The notes beneath the pieces are model-generated. The model did not search any database. It was not told the origin of the DNA and saw nothing but the letters and a program-made list of their open reading frames with translations. A DNA stretch of 64,000 bases, from the NCBI RefSeq assembly GCF_002967715.1, contig NZ_PUIA01000037.1, positions 62,001 through 126,000 of the forward strand, read 5' to 3'. This document shows positions 35,404 through 44,350 of the stretch, piece by piece. Origin of the DNA: Blastopirellula marina. GTDB taxonomy: Bacteria > Planctomycetota > Planctomycetia > Pirellulales > Pirellulaceae. The translations under genes and the position numbers were made by a program. Numbering within the stretch: position 1 is the stretch's first letter; each line of letters begins with the position of its first letter.

Positions 35404-36372
35404 ATGCCGCCTGCCGCTCGGATCGCTGATATGCATACCTGCCCGATGAGTACCGGGCCGGTTCCGCATGTAGGTGGACCGGTGATGGTGGGTTGTCCGA
35501 CGGTGCTGATCGGCGGAATGCCGGCTGCCCGTGTGGGAGATATGGTCACGTGCTGTGGCCCGCCGGATGTGATTTCGATGGGTTCACCCTCCGTATTCAT
35601 TGGCGGCATGCCTGCTGCCCGGATGGGAGACATGTGTGCCCACGGGGGGACCATCACGATCGGTTTCCCTCTGGTAAACATCGGCGAAATGGGCGGGGCT
35701 CCGACGATCCCTTCGATCCCCAGTTTGCCGTCGCTGTCAGGCCTTTCGATCAGCCTGCCTGAGATTCATATCCCGGTGCCCTGCATCTCGCTGGAACTGC
35801 CACACCTGACGATTCCCAAGCTGAAGAAGCTGCACCTGCCGTCGCTGGTCAGTTCGTTTGGCCAGGGATTGTTTGAAGGTTTGGTGAACAAGCAAAACCT
35901 GGAGATGTTCGCGGCACGCACTGCCTTGGTCGCGCTGGGGGCGAATCCGGAACTGGTCGGTGCCGCGATGGCCATGTACGGCGCGTACAGCTTGTACAAG
36001 ACGTGCGATCAGATGGGCAACGGTAACCCGGCGGCTGGTCTGGCCAAGTTGGGTTCGGCCCTGGCTAGCGGCAATGCGAATGACTACGCCCACCTGGCGG
36101 GCAGCCTGGCTTCAATCGCCGTGATGGGGAAGGCCAACGACGCCGTCGACGACGCAGCCCTGACCGGGGCACGCAACGCCAATGCGATCTCTAAAGTCGA
36201 CGACGCGCTAGACGACGCATCGAAGTCCGGAAACGCCGGCAAGGCAGCCAAAGCAACCAACGCCGCCGGCAAGATCGCCAAGGCAGGCGACAAGATCGAC
36301 CGGGCCAGTGCGGCCGCCGGTCAAGCACAAGATAACGCAGACGAACACCACACAGGCATCTTGGGAATTTAA
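35404..36372 (+). CDS. PAAR-domain protein with C-terminal extension
   Basis: 322 aa. The N-terminal 100 residues are a PAAR-type cap made of repeating (I/V)-G-G-M-P-A-A-R-(V/M)-G-D-M units: PPAARIADMHTC, VLIGGMPAARVGDMVTC, VFIGGMPAARMGDMCAHGG. PAAR proteins sharpen the tip of contractile injection systems and carry effectors. Residues 110-322 are not PAAR: a hydrophobic beta segment, a helical stretch (AARTALVALGANPELVGAAM, then MYGAYSLYK), and an Ala/Asn/Asp/Lys-rich tail. No toxin domain is recognised. I prefer the start at 35404 over 35377 because GGGAAAG precedes it and the product starts with the conserved PAAR motif. No baseplate, sheath or VgrG genes are visible, so an orphan cap is likely. 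Next gene begins 3 bp after the stop. Confidence 0.85.
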   Translation: MPPAARIADMHTCPMSTGPVPHVGGPVMVGCPTVLIGGMPAARVGDMVTCCGPPDVISMGSPSVFIGGMPAARMGDMCAHGGTITIGFPLVNIGEMGGAPTIPSIPSLPSLSGLSISLPEIHIPVPCISLELPHLTIPKLKKLHLPSLVSSFGQGLFEGLVNKQNLEMFAARTALVALGANPELVGAAMAMYGAYSLYKTCDQMGNGNPAAGLAKLGSALASGNANDYAHLAGSLASIAVMGKANDAVDDAALTGARNANAISKVDDALDDASKSGNAGKAAKATNAAGKIAKAGDKIDRASAAAGQAQDNADEHHTGILGI

Positions 36373-36375
36373 GCG

Positions 36376-37245
36376 ATGCTCGATATTGAAAGCCAAATGC
36401 TGGACGCCTTGGATATCCTTTACGGCTGCTTGGAAGAGCCGGTCGAAGGACTCAACGACGAGGTTCGCGAGACATGCCTCCAAGAGGTCGACGATCTGGG
36501 GCAGCGCACGTTCCAGCATATGATCATGCCGGATCCAAAGCTGCGTGACGATCTGGTCATTCGGCACGTGCTCGACCGTCAGGCATTTCCCTTACCGATC
36601 GCCATTGCCGTCGAGCGGTATTTAGAGCTTTACGAGAAGGCACCCCTTCCCGCGCATGCTCGACCGATTATTGATACGATTCCTACCCAGTCGAACTTGC
36701 CGTTGACTCGCGTGCGGAACATCAACTGGCAGACGTTTACCTACGAAGCAAGCGTTGCCGGGCGATTTCTGACCTGGGCAAACATGCTGATCAATGCCGA
36801 TCTGGCCAATGCTTCGGTGACTGAGCGGGCATTTTGTCAGCGGATGCAACCGTGTTACGAACAAGACACGTCGTCGCTGCAATACAAGCTCTACTCGCGT
36901 TGGAACTTGGCCGATACGATCCCCGAGTACAACCTGGAAATGGGGCTCTCGGAAAGCGTGTTTCTGGCACTGCACCCCAATCACCCAGCGACCGACTTCC
37001 TGATTCACTTTCAGTTCATGCTGACGACATGGATCGAAGTCAACGCGCAGCGGAAGAACTTGAGCTTGAAGGAAGCGGTACTCACCTATTGCACCGATAT
37101 ACCGGCAGATGTTTATGCGGAACTAATGCCACCCCTTTCGCAGATTGTCATCATCGATAAGAAGCATCAAACGCTTTATCACTTCGGCAGCGACTTGTCG
37201 TCTGTCCAGCGAATGATGCGGTTCTGGCAGCCTGAATTGGTTTAG
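36376..37245 (+). CDS. Partner protein of the PAAR gene, unknown family
   Basis: 289 aa, soluble and all-helical in appearance, no signal peptide or membrane helix. It starts 3 bp after the PAAR stop, so the two are co-translated. Composition and spacing suggest an adaptor, chaperone or immunity protein for the PAAR protein, but no motif of Eag-type chaperones or DUF4123 adaptors is recognisable, so this is inference. Notable residues include a Trp-rich region near 115-140 (NWQTFTYEASVAGRFLTW) and a Cys pair around Q-R-M-Q-P-C-Y. The C-terminus is PLSQIVIIDKKHQTLYHFG, then FWQPELV. Confidence 0.75.
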   Translation: MLDIESQMLDALDILYGCLEEPVEGLNDEVRETCLQEVDDLGQRTFQHMIMPDPKLRDDLVIRHVLDRQAFPLPIAIAVERYLELYEKAPLPAHARPIIDTIPTQSNLPLTRVRNINWQTFTYEASVAGRFLTWANMLINADLANASVTERAFCQRMQPCYEQDTSSLQYKLYSRWNLADTIPEYNLEMGLSESVFLALHPNHPATDFLIHFQFMLTTWIEVNAQRKNLSLKEAVLTYCTDIPADVYAELMPPLSQIVIIDKKHQTLYHFGSDLSSVQRMMRFWQPELV

Positions 37246-37341
37246 GATTTGACATCGCCGTGTCGAAAGAGATTGCCAAATAGATTGCCGGATTGGTAGA
37301 ACAAACGAGACTTACCCACTCCGTTTTGCGACCAAGGGAGA

Positions 37342-37875
37342 ATGATTATGTTGTCTACGTTTCGCGTGCCAGCGTTTCTGTTCTTGTGTACTGGGCTTTT
37401 GATTCCGGCAATCATGCCTGCAACGGTAGATGCTCAAGACTTTCCGCGACGCGAAGAACGCGAGCGAGACGAGTTCCGTCGAGAGCAGGAGCGAGTAAAC
37501 CAATCGCGGCCACGCATCGATGAGAGAATGAGAGAGTTGGAGCAACAACGTCATGAGCAGATGGAACGCGAACATCATCGCATGATGCTCGAGGGACATC
37601 GCCTCGACTTTGAAATGCATAAATTGCATTTGGAACGCATTTCGGCCCAGGCACATATCGCCAACGATGCCGTTCTGAGCGCAGCGTTTGCCTTGGAACG
37701 TCTGCCAGAATTGATTCCCAACGTTAAGGAGCGGCGAGAAGTCCTCGAAGACTTTCTCGAGGCTTCTCAGAATATTGCCGTCCAGCGATTGATCCGCATG
37801 AAGCTTCTGGAACTGCCTGCGGAAGGCCGAGATCGAGAGGAAGCCCTGGAGATTCTTGGGGGGTTGATACCTTAG
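37342..37875 (+). CDS. Exported coiled-coil protein
   Basis: 177 aa. Signal peptide MIMLSTFRVPAFLFLCTGLL, cut near Ala-Gln-Asp (about 32). The mature part starts with an extremely charged Arg/Glu helix (REERERDEFRREQERVN, then IDERMRELEQQRHEQMEREH) forming a likely coiled coil. The C-terminal 70 residues are less charged (LERLPELIPNVKERREVLE, then IRMKLLELPAEGRDREEALE). ATG at 37342, preceded by AAGGGAG. It is downstream of the PAAR module by 96 bp and could still be part of it, but composition is unrelated. Converges with the CNNM/CorC gene 8 bp away. Confidence 0.7.
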   Translation: MIMLSTFRVPAFLFLCTGLLIPAIMPATVDAQDFPRREERERDEFRREQERVNQSRPRIDERMRELEQQRHEQMEREHHRMMLEGHRLDFEMHKLHLERISAQAHIANDAVLSAAFALERLPELIPNVKERREVLEDFLEASQNIAVQRLIRMKLLELPAEGRDREEALEILGGLIP

Positions 37876-37883
37876 TCCCCTGC

Positions 37884-39212
37884 CTAGGCGTCTTCCTCTT
37901 TCGAGTCATTTGCTGGTGCGCGGTAAATGAATGCCTCGCGAACCAATGCTCCTTTCGTTTTGCGAACCACGACGCGATTATTCTCGTCGCGGATCGTCAT
38001 GCCGCTAAGGGGTGGATCGGTGAGATGTTCGAGAATCCAGTCGTTCAAGTTCAGAACCGGCTTTTCGCTGATGGGCTTGAGCGTCAGGCCGGTCACATGT
38101 TGCAGGTGGTGCAACGATGCAAATCCCCCGGCAATCCAGCCGTCGCCAGAGCGACGAACGTATGTGGGCAGTTGGTCGAACTCGTCGTGGATCTCGCCGA
38201 TGATCTCTTCGATAATATCCTCGAGGGTCACCATGCCGATGATTTGATCATTCTCGCGCACCAGGGCGATATGCTGTCGTTCGCGCATCAACTGCTCGAG
38301 ACACTCGGCAACCGAGGCGTTCGCGGCGAATGAAATGATCGGTCGGGTCAGGGTGCTCAGCTTCCGCTGCGAACCCTCATGAGTATTTTCGGCAATGATG
38401 TCTTTCAGATTAACGTACCCGGTAATTTGTTGTGCGCTGCCTGCTTGCTGTGTGACCGGGTACCGCGTGTGCATCGTCTGATGGGCTAACTGCAAAGCGT
38501 GTTCCATCGTTTCGTCTGCAGGCAACATGCCCATATACTGGGCCGGCAGCATAATATCGGATAACGGTGTGGCTGAAAGCCGAGACGCACTGACGATGAT
38601 GCCTTCTTCACGGCGTCCGATCAGTTTGCTGATACGTGCCAAGGATGCTGCTCCGTGAAGTTCTTGAATGGCAGCTTCGGAAGTGTCGTCACCATCTGCT
38701 TGGCGTTTACCGAAGAGCGAGACGATGCCAGTTACCGACTTCTCGAAGAACCAAACGGCTGGCCAGACCGCGTACGAGAACCATTCCATCGGCGGTGAAA
38801 GCTTCAGGCAGATCCACTCCTTGTTCTTCAGTGCAAAGACTTTGGGAACCAGTTCCCCAAACAGGATGGTGATCATCGTTAACGGTGCGACCACCAAGGC
38901 AATGGCCAACAGTGCGGCAACTGTTTCCGAGAAGCCAGCTTCGATCAGCATCGGCTCGACTTTCTCGGCGGCCCCTGCCCCGCCGGTAGCCGCGGCAACA
39001 GCAGCAACCAACGTGATGCCTAACTGTACGACGGCCAGGCTGGCCTCCATGTTGTCTTTCATGCGCAGCGCGGAGGTCGCCCCATGCCGGTTTTCGTCTT
39101 TCAACGCATGCAGCCGACCAAGGCCAATCGATGCTAGGGCAATTTCATAAGCGGCGAAGACACTGTTGAACGCGATCATCAAAGCGATCACGAGCAATTC
39201 GAACGTTCCCAT
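37884..39212 (-). CDS. CNNM/CorC family transporter (HlyC/CorC type)
   Basis: 442 aa. The N-terminal CNNM (DUF21) membrane domain has helices at about 5-25, 60-80, 95-120 and 130-155 and includes the conserved T-I-L-F-G-E-L-V-P-K (near 110-120). A CBS pair follows (about 205-330), with RYPVT and MVTLEDIIEEIIGEI, then a CorC_HlyC domain (about 340-420: WIAGGFASLHHLQHVTG). These proteins are linked to Mg2+/Co2+ export or homeostasis. ATG at 39212. Stop-to-stop distance to the convergent coiled-coil gene is 8 bp. No operon partner. Confidence 0.9.
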   Translation of the reverse strand: MGTFELLVIALMIAFNSVFAAYEIALASIGLGRLHALKDENRHGATSALRMKDNMEASLAVVQLGITLVAAVAAATGGAGAAEKVEPMLIEAGFSETVAALLAIALVVAPLTMITILFGELVPKVFALKNKEWICLKLSPPMEWFSYAVWPAVWFFEKSVTGIVSLFGKRQADGDDTSEAAIQELHGAASLARISKLIGRREEGIIVSASRLSATPLSDIMLPAQYMGMLPADETMEHALQLAHQTMHTRYPVTQQAGSAQQITGYVNLKDIIAENTHEGSQRKLSTLTRPIISFAANASVAECLEQLMRERQHIALVRENDQIIGMVTLEDIIEEIIGEIHDEFDQLPTYVRRSGDGWIAGGFASLHHLQHVTGLTLKPISEKPVLNLNDWILEHLTDPPLSGMTIRDENNRVVVRKTKGALVREAFIYRAPANDSKEEDA

Positions 39213-39744
39213 GGGTTCCTCCTTAAGAGAATCGCACCATGCGTTGGGTGAAAGAAATCAAATATTGTGGGCACTCGCTCTTGCCTTCTTGTTCCGTATT
39301 GAAAACCGCGGAATCTAACATGATTCTTGCCGGTAGGAATGCCAAAAGGACGTTCCACAACGAAGAGGTACGGGCGTTTACAGGTTCCGGATGGCAACGC
39401 CCAATCAGTAAGAATTCTAACAATGTAGGATAAAACGCTGCACAAGACCGTTTAAGGCGTCTAGTAGTGCACAAAAGATGTCCGATTTTGCATATAAAAA
39501 TGCATTGTTTTTATATATATTAACCTTAGTAATGAGATGTTTGTCAGACGCAGCACCCCAAAGATTTGCGAGAAGGCGAGATCAGGCGTTTTCGCAGATT
39601 TCCAAACAAACCTAGCGACATTAGCATCACTTATCCTCATCTTATCCTTACCTCTCAACCCACTCACGTCTCCGCTCGCTGAGCGGGAATGATTTTCCAT
39701 TCATTCTAACTGCATACTTTTCCACACTCTTCAGGAGGCATCGG
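39213..39744. other. Intergenic leader upstream of the second DUF1559 gene
   Basis: No gene seen. The stretch 39485-39530 is very AT-rich (around GCATATAAAAATGC and TTTTTATATATATTAAC) and probably contains the promoter. A perfect ribosome binding site AGGAGG lies at 39733-39738, 6 nt before the ATG at 39745. Open frames of 60-85 codons on both strands have low-quality composition and are not accepted. Confidence 0.45.
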
Positions 39745-40764
39745 ATGTCTATCCGTATGAATTGTCGGCGCGGGTTCACTCTCGTCGAACTGCTGGTTGT
39801 CATTGCCATTATTGGAGTATTGATCGCTCTACTGTTGCCTGCGGTACAGCAGGCCCGCGAAGCGGCTCGTCGGATGCAGTGCAGCAACAATTTGAAACAG
39901 TTTGGTATCGCACTTCACAATTACCACGATACCTTTGGTAAGTTCCCGCCTGGTTATTTGCTCCAAGACCTCAATGGAAGCAATTTGGACTACAACGGCA
40001 CAGGATCGTCGTGGGGTTGGGGTGCTCAGTTACTTCCTTTCATAGAACAAAACGCTCTTGCTGACTCTTTAGGCGTGGGATCCCAGTCGCTGACCAATGC
40101 GCTCAGCAACGCTACCTTAGTCACGTTGATGAAGCAGCCAGTTCAGGCATTTCTTTGTCCTTCCGATACGGCTCCCAATCCGAATACGGGGCATCAACTG
40201 AAAAAGTCTTCTGGCGACGAACCGGTTGCGACAAGTAACTATGTCGGAAACAACACGAGCCATAAGTGGCACTCCGGCGGCCGGCTTACCGGTTACGGGC
40301 CTGGCGAAGGAGGCGGTTGGTCGGGTCCTGGAGCGGCTAATGCGCCGACCGGAATCTTCTGGCGGAACTCGCGAATTGGCATGCGCGACATCACCGATGG
40401 TACCTCGAACACCATTGCGATCGGAGAACGCAGTTGGCGTCTGAATAATCCAGCAGGAACGCAGTTCGTCTGTGATGCAGCAATCGCCATCGGTACGGCC
40501 CACAACAACGAACAGTTGACGATTCGCCACGTACTGGCTGGCGGTGCAGTTCGCATCAATTTCACCAACAACGAGTGCAAATACGGTTTCTCCAGCCGTC
40601 ACCCTGGCGGAGCGATGTTCGTGCTGTGCGATGGTTCGGTGCGTTTCATTCCCGAAACGATTGACCATACACCTACGGCATCGGGTTCCAGTGGTTCCTT
40701 CAACAACAGTACCTTTGAGAAGCTTCTATCACGCGACGATGGTCAGCCTATTGGGTCTTACTAA
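39745..40764 (+). CDS. DUF1559 prepilin-like protein
   Basis: 339 aa. N-terminus RRGFTLVELLVVIAIIGVLI with the prepilin cleavage site and Glu5, followed by LLPAVQQAREAARRMQCSNN and NYHDTFGKFPPG, hallmarks of this planctomycete family. The H-x9-D-G motif is SRHPGGAMFVLCDGSVRF near residue 290. Start fixed by AGGAGG upstream. It precedes a lipoprotein gene by 116 bp, as at the 26-27 kb locus, so the two loci are paralogous modules on opposite strands. Compared with the earlier copy, this one has a longer Ser/Gly-rich central part (GPGEGGGWSGPGAANAPTG). Confidence 0.94.
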   Translation: MSIRMNCRRGFTLVELLVVIAIIGVLIALLLPAVQQAREAARRMQCSNNLKQFGIALHNYHDTFGKFPPGYLLQDLNGSNLDYNGTGSSWGWGAQLLPFIEQNALADSLGVGSQSLTNALSNATLVTLMKQPVQAFLCPSDTAPNPNTGHQLKKSSGDEPVATSNYVGNNTSHKWHSGGRLTGYGPGEGGGWSGPGAANAPTGIFWRNSRIGMRDITDGTSNTIAIGERSWRLNNPAGTQFVCDAAIAIGTAHNNEQLTIRHVLAGGAVRINFTNNECKYGFSSRHPGGAMFVLCDGSVRFIPETIDHTPTASGSSGSFNNSTFEKLLSRDDGQPIGSY

Positions 40765-40880
40765 TTCGCCCTCGTTCGGTTTCTCAGCAGATTGTCAACC
40801 CGCGCCCAGCCAGCCAGCCAGACATGGTCCTGCTGGCGGCGTGAGGTCGTCTTTGGTATTTCATCTTCAAGGAAATAGTA

Positions 40881-41279
40881 ATGAAGTGCGCGCTAGGTGT
40901 GCCGCTACTCGCAATGCTTACCATGTTGCTCGGCTGTGGTGGCTACGATGGTCCCCCTGTGGGGAGCGTATCCGGAGTCGTAACGATCCAGGGAAAACCG
41001 GCTTCGGACGTGGTTGTCGAATTCACTCCGTTAGAAGGAGGGCGCGGCTCTACGGGAACAACCGACGACAGTGGACGGTACGAGCTTATTTACAGCTCAA
41101 ACAAAATGGGAGCCCAAATCGGTAAACACTCTGTCACGATCAGCGGTAATCAGGTACTCGACGATAGCAATACCAACTTGATGAAACCCAAAACCTCGGT
41201 TCCCAAGGAAGTCGCCGAGACGAAACGTGAAGTCGAGGTCAACTCAGGCAGCAACACGATTGATCTTGAATATCCATAA
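40881..41279 (+). CDS. Lipoprotein paired with DUF1559 protein
   Basis: 132 aa. Lipoprotein signal MKCALGVPLLAMLTMLLGC gives Cys19. Beyond this lies a beta-sandwich of the carboxypeptidase-regulatory-like type: V-S-G-V-V-T-I-Q-G-K-P-A, VVVEFTPLEGG, GTTDDSGRYEL, and the terminal NTIDLEY. The D-x-x-G-R-Y-E-L turn is the typical fold marker. ATG preceded by AAGGAAA. The DUF1559 gene lies 116 bp upstream, with a GC-rich hairpin-prone stretch in the gap, mirroring the earlier locus. A terminator follows. Confidence 0.85.
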   Translation: MKCALGVPLLAMLTMLLGCGGYDGPPVGSVSGVVTIQGKPASDVVVEFTPLEGGRGSTGTTDDSGRYELIYSSNKMGAQIGKHSVTISGNQVLDDSNTNLMKPKTSVPKEVAETKREVEVNSGSNTIDLEYP

Positions 41280-41331
41280 CATCGACTAGTGGCGCGTTCG
41301 ACGCGACGCGAGACTTTTACCTGTCTTCGAA

Positions 41332-41367
41332 CAACCAGCAAAGAAAATCATTGCTGGTTGTTTTTTT
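41332..41367 (+). terminator. Rho-independent terminator of DUF1559/lipoprotein unit
   Basis: A 10-bp perfect stem CAACCAGCAA / TTGCTGGTTG (41332-41341 with 41351-41360), a 9-nt loop and seven T. It lies 53 bp after the lipoprotein stop. Confidence 0.9.
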
Positions 41368-41520
41368 CTGAATCCGTGGATCTTTCGCGAACCTTGCAGG
41401 TAATTGCGTGTCTTCTCCTGGCGGTTGCCTGATCCCTGCTTTTCGCCATTTTTCTTACGGCATAGAAAGATACGGTGAAGGAAAAACCTAACTGTATTCC
41501 CACATCTTCAAGGTCACCCG

Positions 41521-42468
41521 ATGCCTCCTACGATACGATGTCAGGACCTCGTTAAGACTTATCCTGGCAAGCCACCGGTGGAAGCTGTACGGGGGCTCGA
41601 CTTGGAAGTCCACCCTGGCGAATGCTTCGGACTGCTTGGGCCCAATGGGGCCGGCAAGACAACCACAATCGAGATTCTTGAAGGACTATTAACCCCAACC
41701 AGTGGCGAGGTTGAAGTTCTGGGTCGGCGTTGGGGGGGAAGCGAGGAAGGAGAGATCCGCCAGCGGATTGGAATCTCGCTGCAAGAGACTCGCCTGAGCG
41801 ATAAGCTGACCGTAAAAGAAACGATCGTGCTCTTTCGCAGCTTCTATAATCAAGGGATCGCTCCGGACGAGGCGTTGGGGCTGGTCTCGCTGAACGAGAA
41901 ATCGAATGCCCGGATTAGTAGTCTTTCCGGGGGTCAGAAGCAGCGACTTGCGGTGGCTTGTGCGTTGGTGGGGGATCCGTTGCTCGTCTTTCTCGACGAG
42001 CCCACGACTGGGCTCGATCCCCAATCGCGACGGCAACTCTGGGACGTCGTTCGCGATTTGCGTGATGGGGGCCGTACGGTCATGCTCACCACGCACTACA
42101 TGGACGAGGCCGAGCGGCTGTGCGATCGCGTGGCAGTCGTCGATCAGGGGAAAGTGATTGCCCTGGGGTCACCGCGCGATTTAATTACTCGCCTGGGAGG
42201 CGACCAGGTGATCGAGTTCCGGTTGAAAGAGAATGGCCCGCAGCTTACGGCGGAATCATTCGAGACGCTTCCTGGTGTGCAATCGACTTTCTTCGACGCG
42301 GGCACAATCGTGCTACATGTCGAAGAGATCCATGCCGCGCTGCCGGCGGTCATGGATAAACTTCGAGCAGATCAAGTCGAACTAGCCCAACTGACGACGC
42401 GTCAAGCAAGTCTGGAAGATGTCTTCGTCACGCTTACCGGACGTCACTTGCGGGATGGAGGAGAATAA
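41521..42468 (+). CDS. ABC transporter ATP-binding protein
   Basis: 315 aa, drug-exporter type (DrrA-like). Walker A GPNGAGKT (40-47), Q-loop at Gln88 (SLQETRLS), signature LSGGQ (136-140), Walker B LVFLDEPTTGLDP (155-167), and the switch His192 in TTHYMDEAERL. The C-terminal 90 residues contain the extra domain seen in ABC-2 exporters, ending LEDVFVTLTGRHL, a family tail. ATG with AAGG upstream. It overlaps functionally with the next gene, only 2 bp downstream, which encodes the membrane permease. Substrate not predictable; lipid, antibiotic or ion export are possible. Confidence 0.95.
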   Translation: MPPTIRCQDLVKTYPGKPPVEAVRGLDLEVHPGECFGLLGPNGAGKTTTIEILEGLLTPTSGEVEVLGRRWGGSEEGEIRQRIGISLQETRLSDKLTVKETIVLFRSFYNQGIAPDEALGLVSLNEKSNARISSLSGGQKQRLAVACALVGDPLLVFLDEPTTGLDPQSRRQLWDVVRDLRDGGRTVMLTTHYMDEAERLCDRVAVVDQGKVIALGSPRDLITRLGGDQVIEFRLKENGPQLTAESFETLPGVQSTFFDAGTIVLHVEEIHAALPAVMDKLRADQVELAQLTTRQASLEDVFVTLTGRHLRDGGE

Positions 42469-42470
42469 TC

Positions 42471-43511
42471 ATGGCCTGGTCGATCCGCCCGATGACACAA
42501 CTGGTTATTGCCCGACTGAAAGAGTTCTACCGCGAACCAGAAGCCGTTTTCTGGGTGTATGGCTTTCCGATCCTGATGACGGTCGCTTTGGGAGTCGCGT
42601 TTCGCGAACAGCCCGAGCAAACGTTTCGCATCGAGGTGATCGGCCCCAGCGCAGAAGTCGCGCGGACGGCACTCCAAGAGGATACGCGTTTTCACTTGGG
42701 CGATAGTGACGAAGCTGCCGCGAAAGAGCGTCTACGCACCGGTCGAACCGACCTGGTAGTCACGGCCGGCGGTACGAAGCAGTTCGACTACTTGTTTGTC
42801 CCCACGAGGCCAGAAAGCCAACTCGCGCGGAACGAAGTCGACCTGGTCCTGCAAAAGGCTTCAGGGCGAGTCGACTCGGCCGAGGTAACCTCCGTCGAAC
42901 TTGACGTGCCTGGTGGTCGGTATATCGACTTCCTGGTACCAGGCCTGTTGGGCATGGGTTTGATGGGGGGCGGTTTGTGGGGGCTTGGCTTCGTGGTAGT
43001 GGATATGCGGCTGCGGAAACTGCTGAAGCGGTTTCTTGCCACTCCGATGCGCAAGACCGACTTCCTGGCGTCGCTCATGATCAGTCGCTTGATCTTCATG
43101 GTGCCAGAGGTCCTGCTCCTGCTTGTGTTTGCCTGGCTGGTGTTCGGAGTGCAGATCGCCGGGAATCCGCTGACCGTGGTGTTCTTTATTCTGCTGGGGG
43201 CCGTTAGTTTTGCCGGCCTGGGGCTGTTGATTGCCTGTCGAGCGAAAACCCTAGAGACGGTCTCTGGTTTGATGAACCTGGTGATGCTGCCGATGTGGGT
43301 CCTTTCGGGCATCTTCTTCAGCCGCGAACGCTTTCCGGAGTTCCTGCAACCGGCCATTCGGCTGTTACCTTTGACCGCGCTAAACGATGCCTTGCGAGGC
43401 GTGATGTTGGAAGGGACGGGGTTGTTTTCGTTAGCACACGAAACAATCGTGCTGGTTCTTTGGGGAGCCCTTTCGTTCGTGGTCGCGCTAAGATACTTCC
43501 GCTGGCATTAA
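42471..43511 (+). CDS. ABC-2 type transporter permease
   Basis: 346 aa, six hydrophobic segments: one near 25-45, then a 120-residue extracytoplasmic region (containing the QTFRIEVIGPS start), and a cluster of five in 160-340. It has the ABC-2 features GLLGMGLMGGGLWGLGFV and the P-M-W-V-L-S-G-I-F-F motif (near 270-280) typical of ABC-2 permeases. The ribosome binding site GGAGGAG sits in the last codons of the ATPase gene, so translation is coupled. Together the two form a complete exporter acting as a homodimer with two ATPases. Substrate unknown. Confidence 0.93.
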   Translation: MAWSIRPMTQLVIARLKEFYREPEAVFWVYGFPILMTVALGVAFREQPEQTFRIEVIGPSAEVARTALQEDTRFHLGDSDEAAAKERLRTGRTDLVVTAGGTKQFDYLFVPTRPESQLARNEVDLVLQKASGRVDSAEVTSVELDVPGGRYIDFLVPGLLGMGLMGGGLWGLGFVVVDMRLRKLLKRFLATPMRKTDFLASLMISRLIFMVPEVLLLLVFAWLVFGVQIAGNPLTVVFFILLGAVSFAGLGLLIACRAKTLETVSGLMNLVMLPMWVLSGIFFSRERFPEFLQPAIRLLPLTALNDALRGVMLEGTGLFSLAHETIVLVLWGALSFVVALRYFRWH

Positions 43512-43964
43512 CAGTAAGTGGACGATTTGTGGCCTATTTCCCGAGGAAATCGCTGGTAAACGTTACGCGAGGGTGAATTTTCGAGTGTTTCGAACAAACG
43601 CGGTCAAACGTTACTTTTTCCCATTGACTCCACTTCTCGGGGGTCGATACATTCAGACTTGAATCTAAGCATGGCTGTCAGTCTGCCTGCAATGATCGAC
43701 CTGTTAGATGTGTTTTCTGAGAGACGTAATGGCGGATAGGGCCTTTTTGCCCGAGTTCGTCCGTTTGTTCGGATGCCCTACTGGCATCGCTCGAACCACC
43801 TACTAGTTGACGATTTTGGCGACAGAAAGACGCGGTGGGCCCGACACCACTGCATAGATGATGTGAATGACGCACCAAGCCCATGGGCGAAGGTGCGACG
43901 CCTGATCGAGCGAATCGGTCACTACCGATTTTATGTCTTTCTTTTGCTAGTAGGTTTTAGATCC
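43512..43964. other. Long leader upstream of the RRM gene
   Basis: About 450 bp without a convincing gene. A hairpin AATCGGT / ACCGATT (43913-43930) lies 34 nt before the GTG start and is followed by a T-rich tract, so it could attenuate or regulate. Other short inverted repeats are visible but none stands out. The long leader of an RNA-binding protein gene could allow autoregulation; this is inference. Confidence 0.4.
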
Positions 43965-44318
43965 GTGAAGAAGAAATTGTACGTAGGGAATCTCCCTTAC
44001 AGTTACACCGGTACTGACTTGGAAAACCTTTTCGGTGAGTACGGTCCCGTCGCTTACGTTAGCGTCATCTCCGATCGTGAAACGGGCCGTTCGCGCGGTT
44101 TCGGTTTCGTCGAAATGGACAACGACCAGGACGCAACGGCTGCTATCGATGCCCTGAACGGCTTCGACGTTGATGGCCGCAAGCTGGTTGTGAACGAAGC
44201 TCGCGAACGCGAAGGTCGTCCAGGTGGCGGCGGCGGTGGCGGCGGTGGCGGTCATCGTGGTGGCGGCGGCGGCGGTGGCCGTGGCGGCGATCGCGGTGGA
44301 TACCGTGGCGGTCGCTAA
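43965..44318 (+). CDS. Glycine-rich RRM RNA-binding protein
   Basis: 117 aa. One RRM domain: RNP2 LYVGNL (5-10) and RNP1 RGFGFVEM (44-51), with GYDVDGRKL-type sequence near 67-74 (GFDVDGRKLVVNEAR). The C-terminal 35 residues are almost only Gly and Arg (RPGGGG..., RGGDRGGYRGGR), like glycine-rich cold-shock-type RNA-binding proteins of cyanobacteria and planctomycetes. I chose the GTG at 43965 because it places the first beta strand correctly; the frame extends 64 codons upstream but is not RRM-like. Probably binds single-stranded RNA and may act as chaperone at low temperature (inference). Confidence 0.9.
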   Translation: MKKKLYVGNLPYSYTGTDLENLFGEYGPVAYVSVISDRETGRSRGFGFVEMDNDQDATAAIDALNGFDVDGRKLVVNEAREREGRPGGGGGGGGGGHRGGGGGGGRGGDRGGYRGGR

Positions 44319-44350
44319 GCTTTAAAAGCTTAACAGCACAAAACAACGAA

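Noticed and set aside
35404-37245. Full type VI secretion or eCIS locus around the PAAR gene
   Set aside because: No sheath, Hcp, VgrG, baseplate or ClpV-like gene is visible on either side, so only the orphan PAAR pair is claimed.
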